Assembly: GCA_963971535.1 (NCBI GenBank)
Contig: OZ020593.1
Coordinates: forward strand, 13,203,689-13,267,688
Reading direction: 5' to 3'
Length of the DNA: 64,000 nucleotides
Origin: Notolepis coatsorum
Lineage: Eukaryota; Chordata; Actinopteri; Aulopiformes; Paralepididae
Shown here: positions 12,409 through 26,400 of the stretch, piece by piece
How the letters are laid out: each line of letters begins with the position of its first letter
How positions within the stretch are numbered: position 1 is the stretch's first letter
Notes under the pieces: generated by a model
The model's input: only the letters and a program-made list of their open reading frames with translations
Told to the model about the DNA's origin: nothing
Databases searched by the model: none
Program-made: the position numbers and the translations under genes

Positions 12409-15400
12409 TATCTCACTGATATTTCTCGATGGTTTCCTATAGGGGGCCAAAGTACCAGCTGTTGGCCCACACCACTCTGAGAATCGAACATGTCCAAGGT
12501 CGTTTCAAGACCCACGACCTGACTATAGCCGCTACGGGTGAGTGACAGCCGCTACGGGTGAGTGACAGCCGCTACGGGTGAGTGACAGCTCCTCTCCTCT
12601 CATCTTGTCCTCCCTGTGTTCGATTTAAGGTGACTTTCAATGAGCGTTACTTATCCTGTAGGCTGGACAAGATATGCCTCCTAAGGTGTCTAAACGGAAG
12701 TACAGGAAGTACAGGCTACAGGCGTTCCGGTTTCGACAAAACAATTATAGAAACGTGTGAAGTGCACAATATTTCCTCGTTTAAGCCACTGCACCGGCTT
12801 TGCCTGAAGAATTCACTACATGACCGGGACGTTCTAGCTTGTTTGCCGACAGGATTCGGGAAACGTTTGGTCCGTTCGGAGGCAGCTTCCAGGGGAAATA
12901 CATACACCGGAAATTCTACCCCATAGACACTTTCGGCCGTAGTTCTTTACCTAGGCTTTATCTCACGGAGATAAAACTGGGAACGAGGTTAGCTGTTTAC
13001 AAACATACCGTGTTCGAGCCAATCAGCAATACCAACTGAGTCACGTGACTAAGTCGCCCCGGACCTGCGCGAGCTGCTGCGCCAAAAGAATACGACAGGG
13101 CTCTCTGGAGAAACCATGGCACTCCCCTGACTAAAAGTAGTTTCAAACGAAAACGGCTGGATGTCATTTAGCCAAATCAGCATGGCTGTGAGTGTGAGTC
13201 TTTCACCTTCTACATATCTAGCTTTGGCATGGATTGATTGTTTAGAGATCGCTAGCATGGCTAACAAATGCAAATATATTGTAGTCCGCCCGTTGTTCTG
13301 ACCAGGGTTACGTTCCTTTCTGCTTCGGGTCTGCTGCGTGCATATGTCACGACGCCGTCGGCAAACACGTCTATATGATAAACGTTTATTGGCATAATCT
13401 GGCAAAATGGTTACAAATATAGTAGGTTACTCTCAGGTTCTCTCTGGGTCCTTTCTCTGTGAGCTGAGAGGAAGAATGTGAATCCCTACCCACTTTCAAA
13501 ACCGCTCTAAAAAAGCACCTGCGGGAGGCCGCAATTCGAAACTGGCCCCGGTAAATGTCCAAACTAAAAAATATATATACGGTATATTAGGGCTGTCCCA
13601 GACTAAGGATTTGGATGGTCGACTATGATTGGCCAACATTTTGTAAAAAAAAATATATATATATATATAATATTTTTTATATAAAAAAATTTTTATTTTA
13701 ATTTTTTTTTATATTCGACTAAGAGGTTGGCCAGTCGACTACGGCTCCTTTCGACCGATTAGTAGACTAATCGACTAATAGGGGTCAGCCCTACGGTATA
13801 TACAGCATTATTGTACATGCTATCATATGAGCTATGGGTTATATGCAGGTGTACAAGCAAGTATATATAGAGGGGGTATATGCGAGGTATATTCAGACAA
13901 ATATATAATCGTCTTAATGGTTTTATCTTCTAAGAAATCTCTTCATTCGTCTTGTTCTCCTCTCCTCTGGCTGCCTCGCGTCTTGTTTTCCAGAGGATAA
14001 CCCGTTCTGGCTGCCTCTCTACGGCCAGATGTGCTGTCGCCTGGTCGCTCAGCCGCTCTGCATGGTCCAACAGGTCGTCTCCGGCAGACTGAAGGTTAAG
14101 GTGAACAGACGTGGATCGTTTCTGATATTCAGTTTCACTTTCAGTTCATTTAATTAAAAAGGACAGTACACATTAATCAACATTACTGTAAATGTGGCAG
14201 TTTTAGCCAAGCTGGCTAAAGATGGGAAAAGCAGACAGAGGGGTTAGACACGGGAAACATATATAACGGTGCTGCAGGCAGCTCTCTGCACTGCACAGGT
14301 GCTTCAAAATGGGGTAACGACCTACCCACTCTACCATGCTCTTTGAGTCAGAAGACTCCCCATTTGCAGGTAAAGTGGGGGTCGTCACACGTGAAACTAT
14401 ACACCTAAAAAAGAAGCATTAAAAGTAAAACACAATATTTACAACACAATCCAACATGATGATAGCGATAATAGAATACACAATGAACTGATTAAAAAGT
14501 GGTCACATGTTTGATTTGTTAATAGCCAGGTCTTGAGTTTTTTTGTAAAGGTGTGGTAGGATAGGTAGCACGGTATCTTATTTCAGTTGGTAGGGATGTT
14601 CCAAAACTGAGTGGCTCTGACTGCAAATCAAGAAACCTCATGGTTCGTAGCTGTTGGCTGTTTCACCGCGCTGCCCCGCCCCTCTTTCAGCTGGGAGAGG
14701 ACTCCAGTGGCTGGGAGGGTGTCCAGTACGGTGTCCTCAGAGGGACAAGTCTCTTCTGCTATCAGAGTGAGGAGGACGCAGAGTCTCAGGAGCAGCCATT
14801 GTTTATGATCACTATTAACAAGGTTGGTTCCAAGTAAACATGCAGAGTCACATTAGAGACAGATACTGGTAGGACTGGGTGACAGTGGCGTGCACAGGTA
14901 GGGCTGAAGGGGGGCTTGAGCCCCTGCCCTTTTGCCCCAAGTGCTCTTAAAAAATATATATATATTGTAGTGGCCGCTTGTTGCTCCCCAATGAATCGAC
15001 AAGCGTCACGATGCACCCACTTAGATATTTCCTATACTCAGCAATCAAAGTTGTGGATGTTGAATGAGTTGAATGTCCAAGTTGCAGCCGATGTAGTTTG
15101 CAGGGTTTTATTGTCCAAAGGAAAGATGTATGATGATGTTGAACAGAACAGTTGTCAATTGTTTGTTACAGATAAGCAGTTCCAACAGTGAAAGCAGTTT
15201 TGAGAGTAAATCCTCTGCTAATATTATATTATTAGTATATCTTAAAAAAGAAAAAAAGTAATATGAAGAAGGAAATGTATACTACTATCCACGAAAAATA
15301 TGAAGATGGAAATGTATACTACTATCCACGAAAAATATGAAAATGGAAATGTATACTATTCACGAAAGAAATAGACCTTATCTATGTTGAAAGTACCCCG

Positions 15401-18400
15401 CATGCATCCCCCGCCCCCAAATTGTCTGTGCACGCCCCTGCTGGGTGATATCACATCACAATATATTGTAGATTAGATTCAAATGTATTGTCATTATGCA
15501 GCACAAGTACAGTATGAAAAGAGGTTTGGCATCCAACCAGAGTGCAAATAAGACAAGATAAGATATTCCTTTATTGATCCCTTTGGGGTAATTCAGGAAT
15601 GTAGGAGTAAAGTGCAATTGTTTTTTTTAGGGGTTTTTCTTAGTGGGGTCCAGGGTGAGAGGGGGGTAGAGCAGGCAGAGGTCCAGGGTGAGAGGGGGGG
15701 TAGAGCAGGCAGGGGTCCAGGGTGAGAGGGGGGTAGAGCAGGCAGGGGTCCAGGGTGAGAGGAGGTAGAGCAGGCTGGGGTCCAGGGTGAGAGGGGGGTA
15801 GAGCAGGCTGGGGTCCAGGGTGAGAGGAGGTAGAGCAGGCTGGGGTCCAGGGTGAGAGGGGGGGTAGAGCAGGCAGGGGTCCAGGGTGAGAGGGGGGTAG
15901 AGCAGGCAGAGGTCCAGGGTGAGAGGGGGGGTAGAGCAGGCTGGGGTCCAGGGTGAGAGGGGGGTAGAGCAGGCAGGGGTCCAGGGTGAGAGGGGGGGTA
16001 GAGCAGGCTGGGGTCCAGGGTGAGAGGGGGGTAGAGCAGGCTGGGGTCCAGGGTGAGAGGGGGGGTAGAGCAGGCTGGGGTCCAGGGTGAGAGGAGGTAG
16101 AGCAGGCTGGGGTCCAGGGTGAGAGGAGGTAGAGCAGGCTGGGGTCCAGGGTGAGAGGGGGGTAGAGCAGGCAGAGGTCCAGGGTGAGAGGGGGGAGAGC
16201 AGGCTGGGGTCCAGGGTGAGAGGAGGTAGAGCAGGCAGGGGTCCAGGGTGAGAGGGGGGTAGAGCAGGCTGGGGTCCAGGGTGAGAGGGGGGTAGAGCAG
16301 GCAGAGGTCCAGGGTGAGAGGGGGGTAGAGCAGGCAGAGGTCCAGGGTGAGAGGAGGTAGAGCAGGCAGAGGTCCAGGGTGAGAGGAGGTAGAGCAGGCA
16401 GGGGTCCAGGGTGAGAGGGGGGTAGAGCAGGCTGGGGTCCAGGGTGAGAGGAGGTAGAGCAGGCAGGGGTCCAGGGTGAGAGGGGGGTAGAGCAGGCAGG
16501 GGTCCAGGGTGAGAGGGGGGTAGAGCAGGCAGGGGTCCAGGGTGAGAGGGGGGTAGAGCAGGCAGGGGTCCAGGGTGAGAGGAGGGGTAGAGCAGGCAGA
16601 GGTCCAGGGTGAGAGGAGGTAGAGCAGGCTGGGGTCCAGGGTGAGAGGGGGGTAGAGCAGGCTGGGGTCCAGGGTGAGAGGAGGTAGAGCAGGCTGGGGT
16701 CCAGGGTGAGAGGGGGGTAGAGCAGGCTGGGGTCCAGGGTGAGAGGGGGGGTAGAGCAGGCTGGGGTCCAGGGTGAGAGGGGGGGAGAGCAGGCTGGGGT
16801 CCAGGGTGAGAGGGGAGGTAGAGCAGGCAGGGGTCCAGGGTGAGAGGGGGGTAGAGCAGGCAGGGGTCCAGGGTGAGAGGGGGGTAGTTTTTGAAGCCTA
16901 AAATAATAATAATAAAATACGGTCTGGGATTTACATTTCCCATGTTATGTATATACATTCTAATATAAAATATACAGTAAAAATATACAGAAATCTACAG
17001 CAAGTGTACAGTAAGTGTAATATTGAACAATGTTGTTTTAAAAGTAAAAGTCCAGGAAGTGAGCCACAGTGATGCATTGTAGAGTCTGATGGCTGTCGGA
17101 ATGAAGGACTTCCTGTGCCGTTCAGTGCTACATCTAGGGAGTGTTAGTCTAGCACTGAATGTGCTCCTTCTGTCAGCGGGAGGGTGGGAGGGGTTAATAG
17201 TGAAGAATTAGGTATATTCGGACAGATATTGATATATAGTAAATAGGGATGTCCCGATCAAATTTTTTTGCTCCCGATCAGATCCCGATCATGTGATTTT
17301 GAGTATCTACCGATACCGATCTTTCCCGATCTGATTTTTTTTCATCCCAATTTCTCACATTACATTCACCCTGAATGTTGACGTTATCCAGATGAAAAGT
17401 TAACTTCATTCAAGCGAGGCATTGCAATCCTTGACATAAATCATTTGATGTATAATTAAATCAAAGGAAATGCGTTTGTTTTGGCAAAATTCTTCTGCTC
17501 TGTGTGACAATAAATAAATGAATAATGATATGCAATTTAAAACCAAAACTAAGGCCTCAGTATGAGTTTAAGACATGAACATGGTCATGTTTGTTGAATA
17601 AAAAATCGGATCGGGACATCCCTAATAGTAAATATGTATTATACATTTGTCCATTGTACTTGTTGTCTCCTCTCGTTGCTCTGCAGGACACCCTTATCTG
17701 CGTGTCAGAAAAAGGACATCTCCAGGCGCAGAGTATACACATCAGCACACAGCGGCAGGGGGAGAACGTGGCGTACACCCTGGCCACGCCCACTCCGCAG
17801 GACACACAGCGCTGGATGGACGCCTTCTGGCAGCACTTCTATGACATGAGTGAGTCCTGGGCCCATTTATCCATGCTGCGTACGTACGCACAGATATTTG
17901 TATTTGTATTTATTGGTTTAAAATACAGAGACGGTGCATATTAAGGAACATTTGACTGTAAATATGCCAGTTTAGCCAGGTTGGCTAATTTTCAACTGTA
18001 GTCTCTGGGGCAGGTGACATGAGCACTACAATAATTAAGACATAGTACAATAATTAAAACACCGTAGGAATCAGTAGGTTACAATACACTAAAATACATT
18101 AAAATAAATACATTAAAATACATTAAAATACATTAAAATACATCACAACCCCTCAGTTAAAATGGTCTCACACTTGACCATCTCTCAACCATGATTTTAA
18201 GTTTGATTTAAATTAAATGTATCTTTGATACTCCCTGAGCCGTGTTGGCAGACTGTGCAGATATGTGCGTAAACCGTGCGTACGATAATTTCTAAGCAAA
18301 GTGTGGGATTTATCAATATGAACGTGTGCTTGAGATTGTACGCACAGCTCCGACCGTGCGTACATGGCACCAAGCGGTAGAATAAGATAACTGCAACAGA

Positions 18401-21400
18401 CGGACGGAATAATCTTCCATGCATTAGTTCCAACACCGACGTGTTTGGTGTGACTCATAATTAATCATAGTTAATTCTAAAATAGAGACATGAGTGTAAT
18501 TATTGTCAAACCCTATAAATAGCATTTGGAATAGGTCTTTCCGAATGAATGCAGCAGCATGGTTTTTCTGGCGTTATCGGAAGACATGTCACAGATATGG
18601 CAGTCTATTTGCAGAGAGAACATAAGTAGAGTCCGCTAATACAAATTTACTGTATATAGTTAATAGGGATGCTCGATATTGGCTTTTTTACCGATATACC
18701 GATATTGTCCAACTCTTAATTTCCGATACCGATATCAACCGATATCACATTTTAATGCCGATATCGGTCGATAATATCGGTAGGCCGATAATATCGGACA
18801 TCATTTCTATAGAAATGTAAAAAGAAAATTATAAATGTTTTTTTTTTTTTTAAACCGATACAGATATTTTCCGATATCACATTTTAATGCCGATATCGGC
18901 CGATAATATCGGTAGGCCGATAATATCGGACATCCCTAATAGTTAACAATGATATTGTAAAAATCCATGAAAGATCCTTGACGGTATAAAAATAGTATAA
19001 AATATGGTAAACCTCCCCCTGACCCTAGATGTGGTAGATAATGTCTTTACTGTCTCGGTTGTTTGCATAGTGACACTACTGTTGGTAGTATTAAATGACA
19101 GCTTCCTGCTGAGAATCTGAGGAATGGCATCCAGTTGACCTGTTGGTTAACCACACGACACACCGCTGCAGTATTTCACTCAACGTCATTGTAGAACTTA
19201 TTGGGATGGTGGCTAGCTGGTGAACCCAAGGGCAGAACACACACAGGCAGGCAGGCAGTAATACTAGGGGTGTGCTGAAACGTCATTATCCGTATCTGTT
19301 TAACCAACACAGTTATCCGTATCTGTTTAACCAACACAGTTATCTGTATCTGTTTAACCAACACAGTTATCTGTATCTGTATCTGTCTCCGTATTCGAAT
19401 AGAAGACCGGGGATTGTTTATACCAGATTATTATAGTTTTTTTGGACAATTAATGTACAATACAAAAGATGGGAATATATGTAATCAAATTAAGAAATTA
19501 ACATTAGATTAAAGGAAGTCACATTAAATCCGGCAAATGTATTTTCTAACCTCTAATTCATTTCACATGCATAGCTCATGGCGATGATGACACGCTTTCT
19601 CATCATGGTTAGCCAAGAGAGAAAACTGGAAAAAACGTCATTTTCTTTCTCTCTTTTGACGCACAACTTTCAAAATAATGTCACTAATATTTCCGTGGGT
19701 CCAAATAAAGAGACATTCTTTTTATACATACAAATGTATTAATTGATAATAATATTAATATCTGTGTAATACAAATATCTGCCCTGTCCGCTTCCATTCA
19801 TTGTTCTAAGCTAGGCTAACGTGCAGCCAGATAGCTTTCTACTGAACGCACAGAGAGGAAACTCGTATCTATCTTCTTGTCTCTCTCTCTCTGGAGAAGA
19901 CGATAAGCTCATTTCCCCAAATGTTGGCGTGTTCCTTTAAGTGTATACTTATTTATACAATGTGACCGGAGGAAGCTCGTGATACCTGCAGGACGACGTG
20001 CATTCTTGACAGTTGATTCATGGGATTAAGCCTATCAGACAACAATACAGTAGATCCCGATGTCGGATATGAGCCGAGTTTCATTGTGAGGAAGGTGGTT
20101 TTGTAGAACCATAACTGGATAAGTCAGTCAATTATATCCAAATAACAGGCTTATGTTACAATTCCTGTGCAATTAGTTACACAACTCAAGTGACTGTGGA
20201 CACCTGTTGTTGGCTTTAGTTGCCAATCTGGTTCTAAAAAGAAAACAGTTAATTAAATACCGGCTATTTTTGACTTTCAGCATTCATTTCTGTCACTGGT
20301 TTACATAAACAGTTGACATTGTTTAGAAATCTTGTCACAGACTGGATGTCACACAGAGAAGCGCTGGTACCATGTTTTGGTTTTTGGAGATATTTGAGGT
20401 AGAAATTGTTAGCATCTGTTCTCAATGCTAGTGGCAGTCGACAGGGTCATGTCTAGCGTGTCTAGACCCGCCGTTGTCGGGGAACTTTGTTGCAGCCTTT
20501 ACGTGGCGACAAGCTGCAGGTGGCTGACAGCCATAGGCCAACAGAACAGACGACCTTTGCACTTGTGTAGCACTTTCCAAACAATTCCCAACCATTTGGC
20601 AATATTGTTAACTACATAGATTTACCTAAATGCCCCCCCCCCCCCCCCCCCAGAGACACGCTAACAACAACCCTATTGACTTCCACAAAAAAAGCTAATA
20701 TTTTTTATTTCCAAGATAAGATAAGATAAGATTAGATGATATTATTCCTTTATTCCTAAATTCTGGCGTCATAGCAGCATGGGGGAGGGGGGCGGCCGCG
20801 GGGAGGTACAGGTATGGGCAGAGTAATAGTAGAAGATATAATATAGGCAATACAATTATAGTACAGATAAAAATAATCAGTGTAAACAATATCATATGAG
20901 CAAGTAGGCAGTGTAATCAAAGGTGCAGATGATCATCATCAATATCTACTGTAATATCAAAAACAAGCGCTGGTCTCAGTCACTTTTTTGGAATGGACTG
21001 ATTGAAATAACACAGTTTATATCTTCTTAAACAAACGTTTCCTTTAAGAAATACCATTACTCTGAGTCACTTCCCCAGATATGGATAGGAACGACGAGTC
21101 AGACAATAAGACAATACCGTCGTTATTTTGGATAGTCACAACAAATGTCCCACTGAAAGACGGATCACATCGCAGACACACCAAGAATGTCCGCCCTATA
21201 GCCATAAAGGCTGAGAGGCGAGGAGAGATGTGCATTCATATCATATTGCCATTAATGCTGCTGGACTGGAAAGGTCTGTCACATAGTCAGATGTATTTAC
21301 CGATAAGAGGCTTATATGCATACCTTGTGCAAACCTAGAGTATGTGCGCTCGCACATATATGCTGAGGGTTTTCAGAATTTACATTTGACACTCTGAGAT

Positions 21401-23384
21401 ATGATTGTGATCAGCAATAACAGATATATAACACATAACAGGTATATACCACATAACTCATTACTGTAGGTTCTGCAGAAACTGCAGTCACTCGCATTTA
21501 TTGGACATGGATGTACTTAACCACATGATAACGAAGGTTATCCTATAACCCTAGTTATGTGAGTACTGGCAAGCGTTCTGCGTTGCCTTACTGGACTAGC
21601 TCGTTATACATATTGTATACATTGAAAGTATTTCTCATGCACCTTCATCTACCCAGCCACGCCCACTCCACGGTCACGTATATAACCCGGAGCACATAAG
21701 GTGCAGACATATAAAATTACAGTCTTTCACATTAGGATCTAACATCCACCCAACCAGGCCACCTTGTTTATGGTTTGAAGGTCGTGTAGAAAAAATAAAT
21801 AACGCACATCCTCCGTTCCTTGATGCTGAGCCAAACTGTAAAAACAGTAGTACATGAAAGGTTGAAGGTCATGTAGGTCATGTAGGTCATGTAGGTCGTG
21901 TAGGTTGTGTAGGTCATGTAGGCCCTCCTAGCGACGCCATCCTCTGCATCTCCCTGAATCGTCCCCTCGAACAGCCTCATCCCCACCGTCCCACTTTCGG
22001 TTGCGAAACAAAAGTCGCCCCCAGCTGCTAGAAAGCACTCTGTCTGCTCCAGAATACCTGAGGTGTTGATGGTTACAGTTGACATCTTTGTTTACGCCCA
22101 GCCGTCCTCAGAATTCTCAGTCATGTGACATCACTGACGTCTACCACACTGGGGACATGGGTGTCACGCAAACATCTCAATATGACTGCAGCTCATGACT
22201 GGAGGCAAATTATTGCTTGTTGTAGCCTTGTATAAACACATTCTAGGAAGTCTGGAAGCACTGGGTGGGTATTGTGGGAAATCATGTGGTACGGTATATA
22301 AAAACAACAAAAAAAGAACGCTATAGCATCAAAAGTAGAGGTGTAACGATTCGACCTCAAAACGATTAGATTCGATTACGATTCTTCAGGCAACGATTCA
22401 ATGCATCATGAAATCTCTTCATTTGACCACGATTCGATTCGATACATTTTCAGTTCATTATTTAATTCCCCCCAAAAAATGTAATACACAACTGTGGCTG
22501 GAGGAACTGATTCACTCAGCATGAATGTACTATAGGTCAATAAAAACAATACACAAAAAAAAAAAAAAAAAAAAAAAACGTATTTTTTTTATTTAGATTA
22601 TAATCGATTATTTCTAACATTTTCAAATCGATGCAGTTGAATCGTCACATTAGGATCGATGCATTTCGATGCATCGATGCATCGTTACACCCGTAATCAA
22701 AAGCTATCGATAATGTCAGCTAACGTTGGCTAACTTGCTTGTCAATCAACTGTCTTGACTTGCAAAATTGTCTTTTAAATTGACCAACGTCATATGTGTA
22801 ATTTCATGGCACATCTCAAACAGGATGAAACGTTATTTGTCTCTTGCCGTTGACTACCATGCAGATTAGATTATTCTATGTGGGGCTGAACTATGTGTTG
22901 GGGATAAGGGTTCCGCACGGACAATATTGTTGGTTAGTTTATTTATTTTTCAATTGGCTGAGTTGCGCACACTGACCCTGGCGCTGATTTCTAGTGGCCG
23001 AGAAGAGAGAGGGGGAATGAATAGGACGCACAAACGAGTTTTCAAGTTTCTTTATTAGTTGTCATACAAAAATACAGAATACTTTTATATGAAATGCTTC
23101 TTTCTGTTTTGCTCCTGAGGGGGGGGGGCATGTTTGACCCACTTTTGTATGTGTATATTCAGAGTGTCTGAAAATCACGCTCCTTGTAAAATAGCCCGAC
23201 GGCCATACAACATCCTGGTGCCTTCGGTGTGTTGAAGATATCCTCTTCAATATATCGTCAATATATCAATATATCGTCACACACACACGCACACACACAC
23301 ACACACATACACACACACACATACACACACACATACACACACACATACACACACACACACACACAGACACACACACACACACAG

Positions 23385-23417
<33 letters not shown>

Positions 23418-26400
23418 CACACTATTATTGCAGGTTATGAATGTAGATGGCAGAGAGCAGGGCTATTGGACAGACTATCTATTGTATTTTGCTCGACACA
23501 TGACACCGCCACGTTTAGCCAACGGTGCTGCGGTTGAAACACGCGAGGTTCTAAATGATAACCGAGCTCCGGTTAAAGATGATACTGTAACCCAGTCTGG
23601 AGGGGAGACCTCCCCCTTTGGCACAGTAACCTGTAGTGTGACATTCAGTTAAATCAGCCCCGAACACCCAGACTGCGGAGCGAACAGACACAGAGGCAGC
23701 TTCACACAATCAAACCTGATATATAATATTATATAATAGGCCTGTCCCCGACTAAGGATTTGTATAGTCGATTGGCCAAAATAAAAAAGAAATAAAAAAG
23801 TATAAATATATACAGTATATTTTTTGTATCATTCCATTTGGGCTGTGGGGGGTGCTTAATGTCTGAAGGAGTCGACTGAAGGCTTCTTGTCCTCTGCAAA
23901 AGCATGCAATTGGTCCACTGATGGATACATCTTGATATTTGTCTAGTCTAGTGTGTTCATTAGATGGTGAAATCCTCTTTCAGTGCCTCTGTGCCTGTTT
24001 TCTTAGGCAGTTAGCCTCGCAGGTATGCGCGCCATTAGTGTTATCTACGCTTCTAGACCTCTTTGCTTTTGGAAAGAATTATCAAATATTTTATTTTCAT
24101 TTTATCAAATTACATTTAAATGACATGTGACTGAGGGCAAATATATATTTGTGAAGAATGTCTGTGACGGTGCATGGTGTAATAGCTCTCTCTCCGTTCT
24201 CCATTCTGCTCCAGGCCAGTGGAGGCAGTGTTGCGATGACCTGATGAAGATTGAAGTGCCGTCCCCCAGGAGATCCGTCACGACGAAGCAGGGCTCGCTG
24301 TACCATGAAATAGGTAGTGAACTGGAAGAAGTGGACTCACACACGCCACAGTCACACTGCTCTGGTACCTTCCACTGGCGGGGATGTCGGCTGACTAGAG
24401 GTCAAATGTAGCTAATTATTAAAAAAAAATACAATTATTATTTTATCATTTTTAAAGAGTGGTCAGTCGATCGAACTCAAACCCTGATTTACCAAAGAAA
24501 ATAAGATACTTCTTTCTTAAAGCCGCTGAAAACCCAAATCCACAATAATAATAATATAATAATAAACTTTATTTGTATAGTATAGGTAAGCATGTGGATA
24601 GATATTCCGTATATCTATCCACATCTGTCTGTACATACCTGCATATAATCCTTTTTACATATCTGTAGATACTATATCTATATCTGTACATACTATATCT
24701 CTCTTACTACTAGTTACACTGCTGGCCAGTATGACTTACTACCATAGTGTCTTTATACCTGTATCACTGTACATATTAATACTACAACTCTGTATAGCCT
24801 ACATCGGATTAGCACTATTACTCAGTAGTACTAATTTATATATTTTATACCCAGTTTAATCACCTGTACATTGTATATTACTATTGCACTTTACTGTTAC
24901 ATTTGCACTCTGGTTGGATGCCAAACTTCATTTTGTTTGTACTTGTGCTGTATAATGACAATACATTTTTATCTAATCTAATCTAATCTAATCTAATCTA
25001 ATAATTATCTGCTCATGACACCATTACTCCTCTATATCTTTACATAGCAGATAGGTGTTTGTAGCCGTCAGTGTTAATCTTGGCAGCTGATATTTGATTT
25101 TGTTTTAGTCTTAGCGTTTTCCCCTGAAGAACTTCCAACTAGAGTCTAAACTGCATGCATTTAATGACACAGCGTGATATGTAGGGCACTAGGACCTTGC
25201 GGTCAACGTGATATTAGGAATGCCTGACAACTACAGTAAGTGTGTCTGACTGTTAACAACCAAAACCTGCACGGACTATAACGTATGCCAGTTAGGGTAC
25301 CGTGTGTATATAGGGCTGTCCCCGACTAAGGATTTGGATGGTCGACTATGATTGGCCGAAATTTGCCGTTAGTCGACTGTTGGTCAACTAAAAAAATATA
25401 TAATAATGTATAATATATATATATCTTTTTTTTATCATTCCATTTGGGCTGTGGGGGTGCTTAATGTCTGAAGGAGTCGACTGAAGGCTTCTTGTCCTCT
25501 GCAAAAGCATGCAATTGGTCCACTGATGGATACATCTTGATATTTGTCTAGTCTAGTGTGTTCATTAGATGGGTGAAATCCTCTTTCAGTGCCTCTGTGC
25601 CTGTTTTCATAGGCAGTTAGCCTCTGGTATGCATGCCATTAGCGTTAGCCACGCTTCTAGAATTTTTTTTTTTTTTTACTAAGAGGTTGGCAGTCGACTA
25701 CGGCTCCTTTCGACCGACTAATAGGGGTCAGCCCTAGTATACTGCATGTATATACTTACTCATAGTATATATGAGTATAATATATAATAGTATATAATAT
25801 AACATATGGCATACAGACTCTCATCTGCACTTTTGTTTACGCACTTATTTCTTCTCATTTTTATATTCAGATCAAATTTTATTGCCTATATTTATGTATT
25901 TCTATTATTACCCTGCCAATACCCCCCCCCCATGCTGCTATAATTTCCCCAAGGGGATCAATAAAGGAATATCTTATCTTATCTTATCTTAATCAAGTTG
26001 GAATGAAGTGTAGAACATGGAAGGGCTGCTTCTTGGCTAGACATGTTTTTATCTAACGCAAGAGGGGTGGAGGGGGGGGGGGGGGCGGTGTACATGTACA
26101 GTAGGTTGTCATCAGAGGGTATTTAATTAGTTATGAAACATACCTGGAATGCTCTTCTTCAAAGGGAGATGTTTAGTACGAGGCATGGTATGGGTACTAA
26201 CATACTTGTGGTCTCCTCACCTGCCAAAGTATACAGTATACCTTGCAGGATGGAGTTGTATGTCCTGATCAGCATGACTTGACAGTGTTGCAAGGCAGGT
26301 GTTGGAGATAATGCAACTGTTCACAAGAACCGCATCTGGTCTGTCATCTGGTCTGTTAGTGGGCTGTCAGTGGTCTGTCAGTGGTCTGTCATCTGGTCTG

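Noticed and set aside
12582..12926. A helicase gene
   Set aside because: Only one motif is present, the key serine after the Walker lysine is arginine, and no flanking exons are seen.
15627..16958. 443-codon minus-strand frame rich in Pro and Leu
   Set aside because: Translation of the G-rich minisatellite; the frame drifts with G-run length.
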